DNA from: DAOTUB01 sp034437455
Lineage (GTDB): Bacteria > Chloroflexota > Anaerolineae > B4-G1
Length of the DNA: 36,726 nucleotides
Assembly: GCA_034437455.1 (NCBI GenBank)
Contig: DAOTUB010000201.1
Coordinates: forward strand, 1-36,726
Reading direction: 5' to 3'
Numbering within the stretch: the stretch's first letter is position 1; the number at the start of each line of letters is the position of its first letter. The position numbers and the translations under genes are program-made. Of the stretch, positions 1 through 7,697 are shown one piece after another. The notes under the pieces are model-generated. The model was not told the origin of the DNA. It ran no database searches and saw only the letters and a list, made by a program, of their open reading frames with translations.

Positions 1-9
1 TGCCGAAGC

Positions 10-105
10 GTATCGAAACCAAGCCAGCGGGGCCGTATGCACAACCCGCTTGGTCTCGATACGTCGCCGGATGGGACATCCGCTTGCTCCTACTCGACCG
101 GCGCT
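10..105. repeat. Palindromic interspersed repeat, family A, left part missing
   Basis: A 15-base arm at 10-24 (GTATCGAAACCAAGC) is matched by its reverse complement at 48-62 with one mismatch. CGCCGG at 65-70 pairs with CCGGCG at 98-103. The 22 bases at 84-105 recur exactly at 14014-14035, and GCTTGGTCTCGATACGTC at 48-65 recurs at 13971-13988. Comparison with the second copy suggests that an outer left arm lies before base 1. Both copies sit just past the 3' end of a minus-strand gene. It is probably a non-autonomous palindromic element; no transposase is in the window. Confidence 0.75.
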
Positions 106-131
106 AGAATCACCCCGCTGAACGCTTACTG

Positions 132-1865
132 TTATCCTTCCGTAATCGGCAAGACCAGCGCCGACGGGTGCGTGGCGTCGTGATAGATCGCCTGCTCGGC
201 TGCCTCCATGCGTGTGCCGGTGGCGAGCGGCTCGCCCGTGCCCAGGTTGCGGCTCCAGCGCGGGTGCGCACCGCTCGATACCTGCAACCGCAGGCGGTGA
301 CCGCGCCGGAAGCGGTACGCCGTCGCCCACATATCCACCTCGATGCGCAGCGCGCCTTCGGGTTGCTGCTCGCCCTTGCCCGGCTCGATACGGAAGAGAC
401 CATCGCAGACGTTGATGGAGCGTCCTTCTGGATCGACGTCGCAGAGCCGGCCAAAGAAATCGGTGTGAGCCAGGCTCGACTGGGCGAAAAGCTCCAACCG
501 CACTGGGCCGATGACCTCCACGTCGCGCTCCAGGGGCGGCGTCGTGTAACAGAGGACGTCGGGGCGAGCTTCGAGGTCGCGGTTGTCTTTCGGTCCCGCG
601 TCCGTGCGGTCGAAGCGTGCGCCTCCAACCGCTGGCGTCGGATCCGCCGGGTCGTACCGGTAGCGGTCTGGGGGCGCAGTTGACGGTGGATCTTTTGGCA
701 ATAGTTTCGCCTCAGGCTGGAGGAAATATCGGGTCTCGCGGGCGGGCGGGGGCCAATCGTCCAGTTCGCGCCATTCCCCTGCGCCCATCACGTGGATGCG
801 GACCGGCTTGTCTCGCAACAGGCCGCGATCCCCTTTCAGGTGGGCCTCGAACCAGGCCAGCCCTTCTTTCAAGCCCGCCGTTCCGGTTCCTGGATCGGCG
901 TGGGCCCAGGGGCCGATCGTCAGGTAGGGATTTTGACCGGCGGCTTTCAGGGTAGCGTAGGAATCCAGCACGCCACGCAGATAGAAATCGTACCAGCCGC
1001 CGAGGAGGTAGACGGGGGCGCGAACCTGGGAGAGACTGGCGGTGTGATCTCGGGCTTTCCAATATGGGTGATCGGGGTCGGGGTGCGTCAGCAGATCGCG
1101 GTAGAGAGGGGCGACCTCTCCGATAGCTGCGACGTCCGCCTCGATCAACGGGAGGTGGTCGAAGGCGGTTTCCAGCTTGCGGGCCACCCCGCCGGTCGCC
1201 AGCGATATGGTTTGCGAGAGCTTGTTCCAGGCGGATTGCCCGGCCCAATGGTCCAAAAAGTGGAGCGTGCGTACCCAGTGTAGCCGCGTGTCCAGGCTGA
1301 AGGCGCCATCGGGATACATCGGGGTGAAGCGTTCGGTGCTGATCAGGCTCGGCGCCAGCGCTTTCAAGAAGGGTGGGGCGTCGGCGGCGACGGCCCACTG
1401 CACGTACCCCAGGTAGCTCGCTCCCCACGTCCCCAGCGCGCCGTTGAACCAGGATTGTTCGGCGATCCAATCCAGCGCGGCCCGGCCATCGACCGCTTCG
1501 TTGACAAAGGGGTCGAATTCTCCCTCAGAGTCAAACCGGCCTCGCACACCCTGGACGATCACGTGATAGCCTCGCTCGGCGAAACATTGGGCCATCGGCC
1601 CCTGGCCCTTGGGGCCGCCATCTCCGCCCCGCCCATACGGTGTGCGGATGAGGATGGTGGGGAAGGAGCCTGCTGCTTTCGGAGCATAGTGGTCGGTCAT
1701 CAGCCGGACGCCATCGGGCATCGTCACGGGTATGTCCTTCGTGACGGTCACGTCGTAGCGGGGCGGTGGTAGGCCCATCAAGAGCGCGAGCAGCGAGCGT
1801 TGGTAATAGTAAATCACAAAGCCAGCCAGCGCCAGCAGTGCCAATACGGTGAGTGCTTTCATCAT
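132..1865 (-). CDS. CocE/NonD family (X-Pro dipeptidyl-peptidase S15-like) hydrolase, membrane-anchored
   Basis: 577 residues. The alpha/beta hydrolase core of the CocE/NonD family cleaves acyl ester or amide bonds; the substrate cannot be told. The nucleophile elbow GASYLG puts the serine at 150. The acid is Asp293 in GGWYDF and the base is His322 in GPWAH, the same order as in cocaine esterase. The C-terminal third fits the jelly-roll S15 C-terminal domain. Residues 3-20 form a hydrophobic helix, so the enzyme is probably anchored in the membrane and faces outward. The start at 1865 is chosen because AAGGAGA lies just upstream; the open frame continues further 5' but that part is out-of-frame sequence of the neighbour. 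The ATG overlaps the stop of the preceding membrane protein gene (ATGA), so the two are translationally coupled. Confidence 0.9.
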   Translation of the reverse strand: MMKALTVLALLALAGFVIYYYQRSLLALLMGLPPPRYDVTVTKDIPVTMPDGVRLMTDHYAPKAAGSFPTILIRTPYGRGGDGGPKGQGPMAQCFAERGYHVIVQGVRGRFDSEGEFDPFVNEAVDGRAALDWIAEQSWFNGALGTWGASYLGYVQWAVAADAPPFLKALAPSLISTERFTPMYPDGAFSLDTRLHWVRTLHFLDHWAGQSAWNKLSQTISLATGGVARKLETAFDHLPLIEADVAAIGEVAPLYRDLLTHPDPDHPYWKARDHTASLSQVRAPVYLLGGWYDFYLRGVLDSYATLKAAGQNPYLTIGPWAHADPGTGTAGLKEGLAWFEAHLKGDRGLLRDKPVRIHVMGAGEWRELDDWPPPARETRYFLQPEAKLLPKDPPSTAPPDRYRYDPADPTPAVGGARFDRTDAGPKDNRDLEARPDVLCYTTPPLERDVEVIGPVRLELFAQSSLAHTDFFGRLCDVDPEGRSINVCDGLFRIEPGKGEQQPEGALRIEVDMWATAYRFRRGHRLRLQVSSGAHPRWSRNLGTGEPLATGTRMEAAEQAIYHDATHPSALVLPITEG

Positions 1866-2230
1866 TTCTCTCCTTTCTTTCTCGCGACAGTGAGCGTCCA
1901 CGATAGCAGGAACAAAAATCCCGGCGCTGCCACGAGCAGAAAGTACGGGCCGCGTGGGAACCGGCCATCCACGATGTATGACATCGCGTAGAAAGCCAGC
2001 AGGCTGCCGACGGTGATGGCTCCTCCCAATCCCTCCCAGCGCCAGGCCAGCGCCATTCCCACGCAAGTCCCAAAGGGGAAGAAGAAGAGTCCCAAGATGT
2101 CGCGGAGCGCGGTCGGGGGCGGCGCGTGGGGCGAGATTAGCTCTCCGGCCAGGATCAACAGGATGAAACCGATGCTGGCGATGCTCCAGATCTTTGCGAT
2201 CCGGTGGATGATGATGCGGTTCTTTTCCAT
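1862..2230 (-). CDS. Small integral membrane protein, unknown function
   Basis: 122 residues with about four hydrophobic segments: around 15-30, 44-60, 66-84 and 92-112. A basic N-terminus (MEKNRIIIHR) and a Lys-rich C-terminus (ARKKGEK) flank them, consistent with cytoplasmic ends. I recognise no catalytic motif. Its stop codon overlaps the start of the CocE-type hydrolase by four bases, so the two genes are very likely one transcription unit. A role in membrane placement of the hydrolase is possible but is only inference. Confidence 0.7.
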   Translation of the reverse strand: MEKNRIIIHRIAKIWSIASIGFILLILAGELISPHAPPPTALRDILGLFFFPFGTCVGMALAWRWEGLGGAITVGSLLAFYAMSYIVDGRFPRGPYFLLVAAPGFLFLLSWTLTVARKKGEK

Positions 2231-2233
2231 CGT

Positions 2234-2338
2234 CTAAAATTTCTCCATTGCCTCTCTCAACTGCTGGCGCGTCTCGTCGGAATACCAGCACTCGATGAAG
2301 AAGCGCTCTTTCTCCTTCCCCTCCGGGTTTATGCTGCT
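2234..2338 (-). pseudogene. Short open remnant between methyltransferase and membrane protein genes
   Basis: A 34-residue open stretch with no usable start codon follows an in-frame TGA and ends in TAG four bases before the start of the 122-residue membrane protein. It encodes a protein-like charged sequence (KERFFIECWYSDETRQQL is part of it) and overlaps the last codons of the methyltransferase gene in another frame. It looks like the C-terminal tail of a gene whose front has been lost, perhaps by recombination joining it to the methyltransferase. Family not recognised. Confidence 0.35.
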
Positions 2339-3084
2339 TCAGATTTCCTAAAGACGTAAATTGCCCAGCCCAACGTGTCTCGACCCCATTTCAGGTATTC
2401 CGCCTTGCTTTCGTTGATCCGAGCCAGTATTTTGGCCGTGTCAGGATCCTCCGGGTGCTCGCGGGCGTACTGTTCAGCCGCGTACCACTGAAGCCCCTCG
2501 TACTTGTCCCAGTCATCCAGGTTGCTCACCAGCGTGTATACTAGAGTCAACCCCAACTGCTCTCCGGTGACGACGTTCTCGTAATGGCTTCCATATGTGC
2601 TGCGACTCTCGTTGAGCGCCTCCAGGTAATCTTGTGAGGGTTCCTTGCGCCAGTAGGGTTCTCCGACGACGACCCATCCGCCTGGCGCCACCGCGCGGAT
2701 TAGAAACTCTAACGTGCCCTTATGCCCTTTGAAGATCCAACTCGCCCCGATGCAGGCGGCCAGATCAAAGCTTTCTGGTTCTTCCGGTTGAAAGTCCGCT
2801 CCATCCATTTCGATAAAGCTCAGCTGGGCATCTGGAGCGCGCTCTGAACGCTTCTTTTTGGCGTCGGCGATGCAGTAGGGCGAAAGGTCCACGCCAATGC
2901 CAGAGATACCGTACCGCTCTGCAAGCCGGACGATGAATTCTCCCTTGCCCGTGGCGATTTCGAGTACCTGAGCGCCTGGCTTCAAACGCAAAAGCTCGAT
3001 GAGCTGCTCGTGTTTTTCGACGCTCATTGGGTTGCAGAGCACGTGCTCGCGATGCGTGACGTCAAAGAATTTCCATTTGTCCAC
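2329..3084 (-). CDS. Class I SAM-dependent methyltransferase
   Basis: 251 residues, normal length for a stand-alone Rossmann methyltransferase. Motif I is VLEIATGKGEF (residues 40-50), with Asp66 in GIGVDLSPY as the expected acidic residue after strand beta2. Later segments (IEMDGADF, DLAACIGASWIF, VAPGGWVVVGEPYW) fit motifs II-IV. The methyl acceptor cannot be predicted. The gene lies 24 bases after the DinB-fold gene on the same strand, so co-transcription is likely. It ends AIYVFRKSEAA, a complete-looking C-terminus. Confidence 0.9.
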   Translation of the reverse strand: MDKWKFFDVTHREHVLCNPMSVEKHEQLIELLRLKPGAQVLEIATGKGEFIVRLAERYGISGIGVDLSPYCIADAKKKRSERAPDAQLSFIEMDGADFQPEEPESFDLAACIGASWIFKGHKGTLEFLIRAVAPGGWVVVGEPYWRKEPSQDYLEALNESRSTYGSHYENVVTGEQLGLTLVYTLVSNLDDWDKYEGLQWYAAEQYAREHPEDPDTAKILARINESKAEYLKWGRDTLGWAIYVFRKSEAA

Positions 3085-3108
3085 GGGTAGATTTCCTTCC
3101 GCTCGAAT

Positions 3109-3567
3109 CTATTTGGATACAAGCTCCCGGATTTCCTTGGCGTGTTCCTCTTCATGACTGGAAAAAATCGCGACGATCCGCGCGATCGTGCCGGTCTGTC
3201 CCCAGGGAAAGAGCAATGGCTCATTGAATATTTCTTCCGGTATCTCGTCGATGGCGGCTTTGAAATCCTCGCGCGCCAGTTCCCATTCCTTGACAATCTG
3301 TTCGTAGCTGAGAGCTTCGCGCGTGGCGACAGACTGAGCGTTATAGAAATCAATCCCCCGTACGGCGGGCGCAGCGGGTTCCTCGCCTCCTGCGTGAGCG
3401 CGCAGAGAGGAAGTGGTCGCTTCATCCCAGCCCGTGATGTGCGCGAGGACGTGTTTTATCGTCCAGGTCGGATAGATCTCCATCTGGGTGTTGACGTCTG
3501 CCAGCACGGCTTGCATCGTTTCGCGCGCCTGGTCGAGTTGCTGAATGAGGCGTTTCTTTTCTTCCAT
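3109..3567 (-). CDS. DinB-like four-helix-bundle protein (DinB/ClbS/mycothiol-transferase superfamily)
   Basis: 152 residues, mostly helical. The opening (MEEKKRLIQQLDQARETM), the WTIKHVLAHITGWDEAT segment around 35-50 and the late HEEEHAKEIREL are typical of DinB/DUF1706-type proteins. In these, three His residues (here in HVLAHI and SSHEEEH) often bind a metal used in thiol transfer or detoxification. The start is fixed by a strong AAGGAGGGA upstream. The reading frame stays open upstream through a degraded segment described separately. Confidence 0.8.
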   Translation of the reverse strand: MEEKKRLIQQLDQARETMQAVLADVNTQMEIYPTWTIKHVLAHITGWDEATTSSLRAHAGGEEPAAPAVRGIDFYNAQSVATREALSYEQIVKEWELAREDFKAAIDEIPEEIFNEPLLFPWGQTGTIARIVAIFSSHEEEHAKEIRELVSK

Positions 3568-3797
3568 CGCAATTCCCTCCTTACACTTGTTATCAACTGA
3601 TTGTACATCTACGATCTTGGCTGCGAATGCTTCGATCTGCGCGTGATGTTCTCGCTCGTCCTTGATTTCCGCCTCCAGGGTACCGGCAATCGTGACCTTG
3701 TAGCCCTTGAAGCGCTTTCCTCTGTCCTTGTCAAACTCCTCGGCGGGAACGGGTCGAACTGGGCCGCGATTGCGTCGAGTGTGCGTGCGCTTGTCAT
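3568..3797 (-). pseudogene. Frameshifted small gene upstream of the DinB-like gene
   Basis: An ATG at 3797, preceded by GAGAGGGG, opens MTSARTLDAIAAQFDP and then degenerates into Arg/Ser-rich, unlikely protein. Near 3738-3752 the next frame takes over with a natural-looking charged sequence (EEFDKDRGKRFKGYKVTIAG, then LEAEIKDEREHHAQIEAFAA). That frame has no start of its own and no stop before the DinB-like start. One base lost near 3745 would join the two halves. It is either a real frameshift mutation or an assembly error. Product not recognised. Confidence 0.45.
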
Positions 3798-3818
3798 CGT
3801 ATGCCCCTCTCTCAATCT

Positions 3819-4601
3819 CTAGTCGGACGCTGCCGGCTCAAAGCCAGGAATGTAAAAGCCGCACGCGGCGAACTGCGCCAGTAATTTGTCGGGCGATTGA
3901 TGCCACTGGCCCGCCTTGCGCGAGATGTGCTCCGTCCATCCGTAGGTGTCGTAGGTAAAGGTTTCCTCGCGGTCGTCCTCCAATTTGATCATGGCCTTCT
4001 TCCGGCTGTAATAGTTCTGGGCCAGATATCCCTCGTCCATCTCGGCCATGGCCCGCTCGACCTGCTCGTCGCTGAATTCCGGGTATTCCCCCTCGAAAAG
4101 CGCAAAGTCGAGGGGGTAGCGCGGGCGAGGCGGCGGGTTCTCGTCTGGGTAGCCCATCGCCAGGCCCACCAGGGGAAATACGCGCCGGGGCAGTTGGTAT
4201 TCCTCGACGATCTTGTCGGCGTGATAGGGAATGCTGCCCAGGAAACAACTGCCCATCCCCACGCTCTCGGCGGCAATGACCATGTTCTCAGCCATCAGCG
4301 CCGCGTCCTGCATGCCCATGAGCAGCAGCGACAGATCGTTTTGAACGATCTGCCATCCACGCCGGGCCATGATCGTCTCGTGGCGGTGGGAGTCCACGCA
4401 GATGATGAAAAACAGAGGCGCTTTGAAGAGGTTATGCGACCGAGCGCGCGAGAGTAACAGGCTGCCCATCTGGTAGGCAAAGGGCGCCTGCTGCCCGGCG
4501 CGGACGACGGTCTCGACGACCTCGTCTGACGGCGTCTGGTCGGTGTACTTGCGGATCGATTTGCGGTTCAGCAATGTCTCGATCATTGGATTGTTCAGCA
4601 T
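3819..4601 (-). CDS. Nitroreductase family protein (FMN-dependent)
   Basis: 260 residues. The opening MIETLLNRKSIRKYTDQTPS has the R-S-I-R-K-Y signature that binds the FMN phosphate. The middle region ENMVIAAESVGMGSCFLGSI and the LVGLAMGYPDE segment are typical of NfsA/Frp-type nitroreductases, which reduce nitro, quinone or flavin substrates with NAD(P)H. The roughly 60-residue C-terminal extension with YYSRKK resembles the longer NfsA-like branch. The start at 4601 is set by GGAGGAGAAAAC directly upstream. The gene follows its own promoter at 4811-4839 with a leader of about 200 bases. Confidence 0.9.
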   Translation of the reverse strand: MLNNPMIETLLNRKSIRKYTDQTPSDEVVETVVRAGQQAPFAYQMGSLLLSRARSHNLFKAPLFFIICVDSHRHETIMARRGWQIVQNDLSLLLMGMQDAALMAENMVIAAESVGMGSCFLGSIPYHADKIVEEYQLPRRVFPLVGLAMGYPDENPPPRPRYPLDFALFEGEYPEFSDEQVERAMAEMDEGYLAQNYYSRKKAMIKLEDDREETFTYDTYGWTEHISRKAGQWHQSPDKLLAQFAACGFYIPGFEPAASD

Positions 4602-5025
4602 GTTTTCTCCTCCTTGAGTGGTTGTTTGGCTAGGACTTGGGTAGCCCCAGGCAAACAATCGTTTTCAACGAGTTGTTGCTATCTTGCCCGACGACGGAGC
4701 AGCAGCGTGGAGAGTAAAGGAGCACCTGTACACGCCGATAGCGCGGTAATGAATATCTCTTTGTATTGAAAGGAGCCGCGAGGTGTTTTGTATCGTGCAG
4801 AGACAATTTCATTATAGCCCGACCTCACGCAAAAGTCAAAAACAAGCTGCTCCAAAGCGCCGCGTTTCACCAGCCAGGCCAGGCAAAGCACGAGCGCCAC
4901 CGACGACGTAACCGGAGACACTCGTTGTGAGCACTGTATCTCCAAAGAGGGAGAGCTGCTGATTCTGCAGGCGGTAAATTGGCAGTGGAGGATACGAGCG
5001 TAACGATATGTCCGTGACTTTTCGG
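4602..5025 (-). other. Intergenic region holding the nitroreductase leader; no gene seen
   Basis: Open frames here have low-complexity, unnatural translations. The half nearest the nitroreductase is its 5' leader. Just before the Shine-Dalgarno a 7-base pair (TTGTTTG at 4622-4628 with CAAACAA at 4652-4658) can close a loop holding a second short TGGG/CCCA stem. Nothing recognised lies at 4840-5025. Confidence 0.5.
4811..4839 (-). promoter_or_regulatory. Sigma70-type promoter for the nitroreductase
   Basis: On the minus strand TTGACT (4834-4839) is followed after exactly 17 bases by TATAAT (4811-4816). Transcription would start near 4804 and read into the nitroreductase gene and probably the genes after it. 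Confidence 0.75.
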
Positions 5026-5901
5026 CTACAACCCGCGCCCGCGCGGAATCCACTCGGTCGGGTTCCCCCAGTCGGTCGCCTTCCAGCGCATTTTTTCTGG
5101 CCGCACCAGCGGGATGATCTCTTTGAAGAAAGCCAGCCGCTCCTCGTCCGTCATCGGGGTGAACGATTCCGCGATCGCCAGGTTTTGCTCCAGTTGGGCC
5201 ATCGTCTCCATCCCCACGATCACCGTGCTCACCGGCAGGCTAAAGGCGTAGCGCAGTGAGCGTTCGACCTGGTGGGTCAGGCTGCCCAGCCCCAGCACCT
5301 TCATCCCGATGGTGGCGACGCCCCTCTCGTTGGCGAGGGGCAGGAATTCCTCGGCAAAGCTAAAGATGAAATGGTCCAACGCCGACAGGGCGATGAGGGC
5401 GCTGTCGAAGGGGAAGCGGTTGAGCGCCTCGACGAGGATCTGCGGGTCGGTGTGGCAGCTGATACTGATGTGGCGCACCAGCTCCTCGTCGCGGGCCTGT
5501 ATCGCCGCCTCCAGCGCGCCGCTCTTGCCGGTGAACTCGTCCAGCCGGGCGTAATCCCACACGTTGTGCAGCCGCCACTCGTTCACGTAATCCGTCTGCA
5601 AGCGGGTCAGGCTCGTCTCCAGTTGGCGGCGAGCGCCGTCTTGAGTGGTGTCCCAGGTCTTGGTGGCGATCCACATCTCGGAACGGCGGTGCTTGGCCAC
5701 CTTGCCCAGCCTGGCTTCGGCCTGCCCGTTTGAGTACATCCAGGCGGTGTCATAGTAGCGGATGCCCCGGTCTATGGCGGTGTTGACGATCTCGATGGCT
5801 TCTTCTTCTGTGCAGTCGTGCTCGTCCACGATCCGTTGCCCGCCAAAGCTCAGGATGGGGAACGATTCTCCCAGGTTGCCAAAAGGTCTGGTCTCCATCA
5901 T
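5026..5901 (-). CDS. Aldo/keto reductase
   Basis: 291 residues, a TIM-barrel NAD(P)H oxidoreductase. The catalytic tetrad is complete: Asp51 and Tyr56 in YYDTAWMYSNG, Lys81 in IATKTW and His112 in WRLHNV. The segment VSTVIVGMETMAQLEQN fits the cofactor-binding region. It most resembles the YdjG/YhdN-type aldo/keto reductases of environmental bacteria; the substrate is unknown. The paired ATG ATG start has AGGAGGTT upstream. It lies 11 bases after the MBL-fold gene and probably shares its transcript. Confidence 0.92.
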   Translation of the reverse strand: MMETRPFGNLGESFPILSFGGQRIVDEHDCTEEEAIEIVNTAIDRGIRYYDTAWMYSNGQAEARLGKVAKHRRSEMWIATKTWDTTQDGARRQLETSLTRLQTDYVNEWRLHNVWDYARLDEFTGKSGALEAAIQARDEELVRHISISCHTDPQILVEALNRFPFDSALIALSALDHFIFSFAEEFLPLANERGVATIGMKVLGLGSLTHQVERSLRYAFSLPVSTVIVGMETMAQLEQNLAIAESFTPMTDEERLAFFKEIIPLVRPEKMRWKATDWGNPTEWIPRGRGL

Positions 5902-5912
5902 AACCTCCTATT

Positions 5913-6749
5913 TCAGTAAACTTCTAGATCTTTGCCCGAGACAACTTTTCCATCGTATCCGCTTTGAACTTCGAGCACAAGTTCCTCCTCCGATGCACTC
6001 CAGAAGAGTTGATGATACAAGATCAACAGTCCTGGTCTTGCCTGTGACGCCATCTCTGCCAGTTCAAGCGACGACGTGTGGACGCTGGAGTGGTATTTTT
6101 GCCAGCCGGGCGGACGGGTCTCGAACCCGGCCACCGAATAGACCTCGTGGATGAGCACGTCGCAACCGCGGTATTCTTCGATGCAGCTTTCGGTTGGAGC
6201 CGTGTCGCCGGAGATCACGATCGTCCGGTCGGGCGCGTAGAACTTGTACCCAAACGCCTGCCAGGAACCGTGTTTCACCGGAAAGGCCTCGACCTTGACG
6301 TTCGCATCCTCGTAAACAATGCCTGGCTCGATCTCGTGCACGTCCACGATGTATCCACTCTTGTTCGCCCGCTCCAGCCCCTCGATGCGCTCGCGGATGT
6401 CCTCCCGATACGCGGCGAGGATGTGCTCGGTCATCGCCCGGATGCCGGGAGGGCCGTATACCTCTAGCGGCTCGAACCGCTCCAAGACCCAGGGTGTGAA
6501 AATGAGGTCGGGGTATCCCGCCGTGTGATCAGAGTGGAGATGGGTCAAGAACGCCCGCGTCAGCCGCCACATATCCAGCCCTTCGACGCCCGCCTGGTAC
6601 GCCGCCGCCGCCCGGCGCACCACGCCCGGCCCAAAATCCACGATGTATGGTGTATCGTTTACGACGATGGCTACCGATGGCCCGGAGCGATCCGGGTCGG
6701 CGTTCGGGTTTCCTGTTCCCAGGAGGACGATCTGTGAAGTCTTTGTCAT
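5913..6749 (-). CDS. MBL-fold metallohydrolase, ribonuclease Z-like
   Basis: 278 residues. The metal-binding motif THLHSDH gives His70, His72, Asp74 and His75. Further ligands fit His160 (PVKHGSW), Asp182 (ISGDTAPT) and His246 (LYHQLFW). The layout resembles the RNase Z/arylsulfatase-like branch of the superfamily. It lacks a recognisable tRNase Z exosite, so a small-molecule ester or phosphodiester hydrolase is more likely than tRNA maturation. It lies between alpha/beta hydrolase and aldo/keto reductase genes with short gaps on the same strand. Confidence 0.85.
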   Translation of the reverse strand: MTKTSQIVLLGTGNPNADPDRSGPSVAIVVNDTPYIVDFGPGVVRRAAAAYQAGVEGLDMWRLTRAFLTHLHSDHTAGYPDLIFTPWVLERFEPLEVYGPPGIRAMTEHILAAYREDIRERIEGLERANKSGYIVDVHEIEPGIVYEDANVKVEAFPVKHGSWQAFGYKFYAPDRTIVISGDTAPTESCIEEYRGCDVLIHEVYSVAGFETRPPGWQKYHSSVHTSSLELAEMASQARPGLLILYHQLFWSASEEELVLEVQSGYDGKVVSGKDLEVY

Positions 6750-6778
6750 TTTCAGGCGCGTCTCGCTCGTTCTGGCAT

Positions 6779-7669
6779 TTAGACTCCTATCTTGTCCAAC
6801 AGATCGGGGTAGTTTTGATTCAGGTATTCCAGCGTGGGCAGCACACGGGGGCGATGGTACGGCAAGTTCAACCGTGTCTCATCGACGCTGGCAAACATCC
6901 GCTTGACCGCGGCCGAAGTGAACGAAAAATCGATCAGCGGGTCGATGACCGACATGGCAAAGTAGCACGGATGCGGATAGCGCGCCGCCACAAATTGATG
7001 CGTATTAAAGATCTCCCTCATCTGACCGGCCAGCGTCTGGATGGTGGCCAGCGAAGTAGCCTGTAAGTTTTCTTTCAGGATATCAAAGTGCTCGATATTG
7101 CCTACCTTTACCGCGAACTGTGCCCAGAAGGTGCTCCCCAGATCGGTTTGCAGGGTTTGGTGGCCCCACTTCTGTAACCCCGGTCTCTGCGCCACAGAGA
7201 TCAAAGTGCGTATCAGGATCTTGTTGAGTTGAGGAAATCGGAGTGCCTCCGAATCAACCAACGGCGAGATCAAAATGACCCTGTCTACACGCGGCGAGAG
7301 AAGGTTCAAGGCCGTCAAGGCCAAAAGCCCCCCGAACGAAAACCCCATCAGGTTCACTCGATCGAATTTCAAATAGTCCAGCAGGTCGACAACGACTTGG
7401 GCTACCTGCTGGTTGCTATAGTGTGCCAGCGGAGTCGATTTGCCATGTCCGGGCAACTCGAAGAAAAAGACCGTGAACCGCTGCGCCATGAACTGGGCCA
7501 GTCCCACCCAATCGTCAAGTTCCGACATGGTGGCGGGCACGATGATCAGCGGCGGTCCTGAGCCGACCTTTAGATAATGCAGATCGCAAAGCGGCAAAGA
7601 GACAGTCTGTTTGATGACTTGGGGGTTTTCTGATTCCAGCAAGTTGTATTCTTGGCTTCCTTTGAGCAT
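6779..7669 (-). CDS. Alpha/beta hydrolase
   Basis: 296 residues. The oxyanion region is PLIIVPATMSELDDW, the FELPGHGKS segment fits strand 4, and the nucleophile elbow is GFSFGG with Ser111. The likely acid lies in the SVIDPLIDF region. A canonical late HxxH base is not obvious: the stretch after VDETRLNLPYHRPRV offers a candidate His. The start at 7669 is preferred because AAGGA precedes it; the longer open frame adds 53 residues that fall in the intergenic gap and in the neighbour's gene, and look non-coding. It is the second gene of the run that starts with the DUF6144-like gene. Confidence 0.88.
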   Translation of the reverse strand: MLKGSQEYNLLESENPQVIKQTVSLPLCDLHYLKVGSGPPLIIVPATMSELDDWVGLAQFMAQRFTVFFFELPGHGKSTPLAHYSNQQVAQVVVDLLDYLKFDRVNLMGFSFGGLLALTALNLLSPRVDRVILISPLVDSEALRFPQLNKILIRTLISVAQRPGLQKWGHQTLQTDLGSTFWAQFAVKVGNIEHFDILKENLQATSLATIQTLAGQMREIFNTHQFVAARYPHPCYFAMSVIDPLIDFSFTSAAVKRMFASVDETRLNLPYHRPRVLPTLEYLNQNYPDLLDKIGV

Positions 7670-7697
7670 TGGATTTCCTTGAATGAATGATGATTTC

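Noticed and set aside
1866..2291. N-terminal extension of the CocE hydrolase by 142 residues
   Set aside because: It overlaps the 122-residue membrane protein in another frame and has no hydrophobic or domain pattern; a good ribosome site lies just before 1865.
4630..4812. 60-residue open frame starting at the -10 box of the nitroreductase promoter
   Set aside because: The ATG overlaps TATAAT, so it could not be transcribed with a ribosome site; the product is not protein-like.
4679..5053. 124-residue open frame on the minus strand between nitroreductase and aldo/keto reductase
   Set aside because: Its translation is Ser/Arg/Cys-rich with no motif, and it crosses the strong promoter at 4811.
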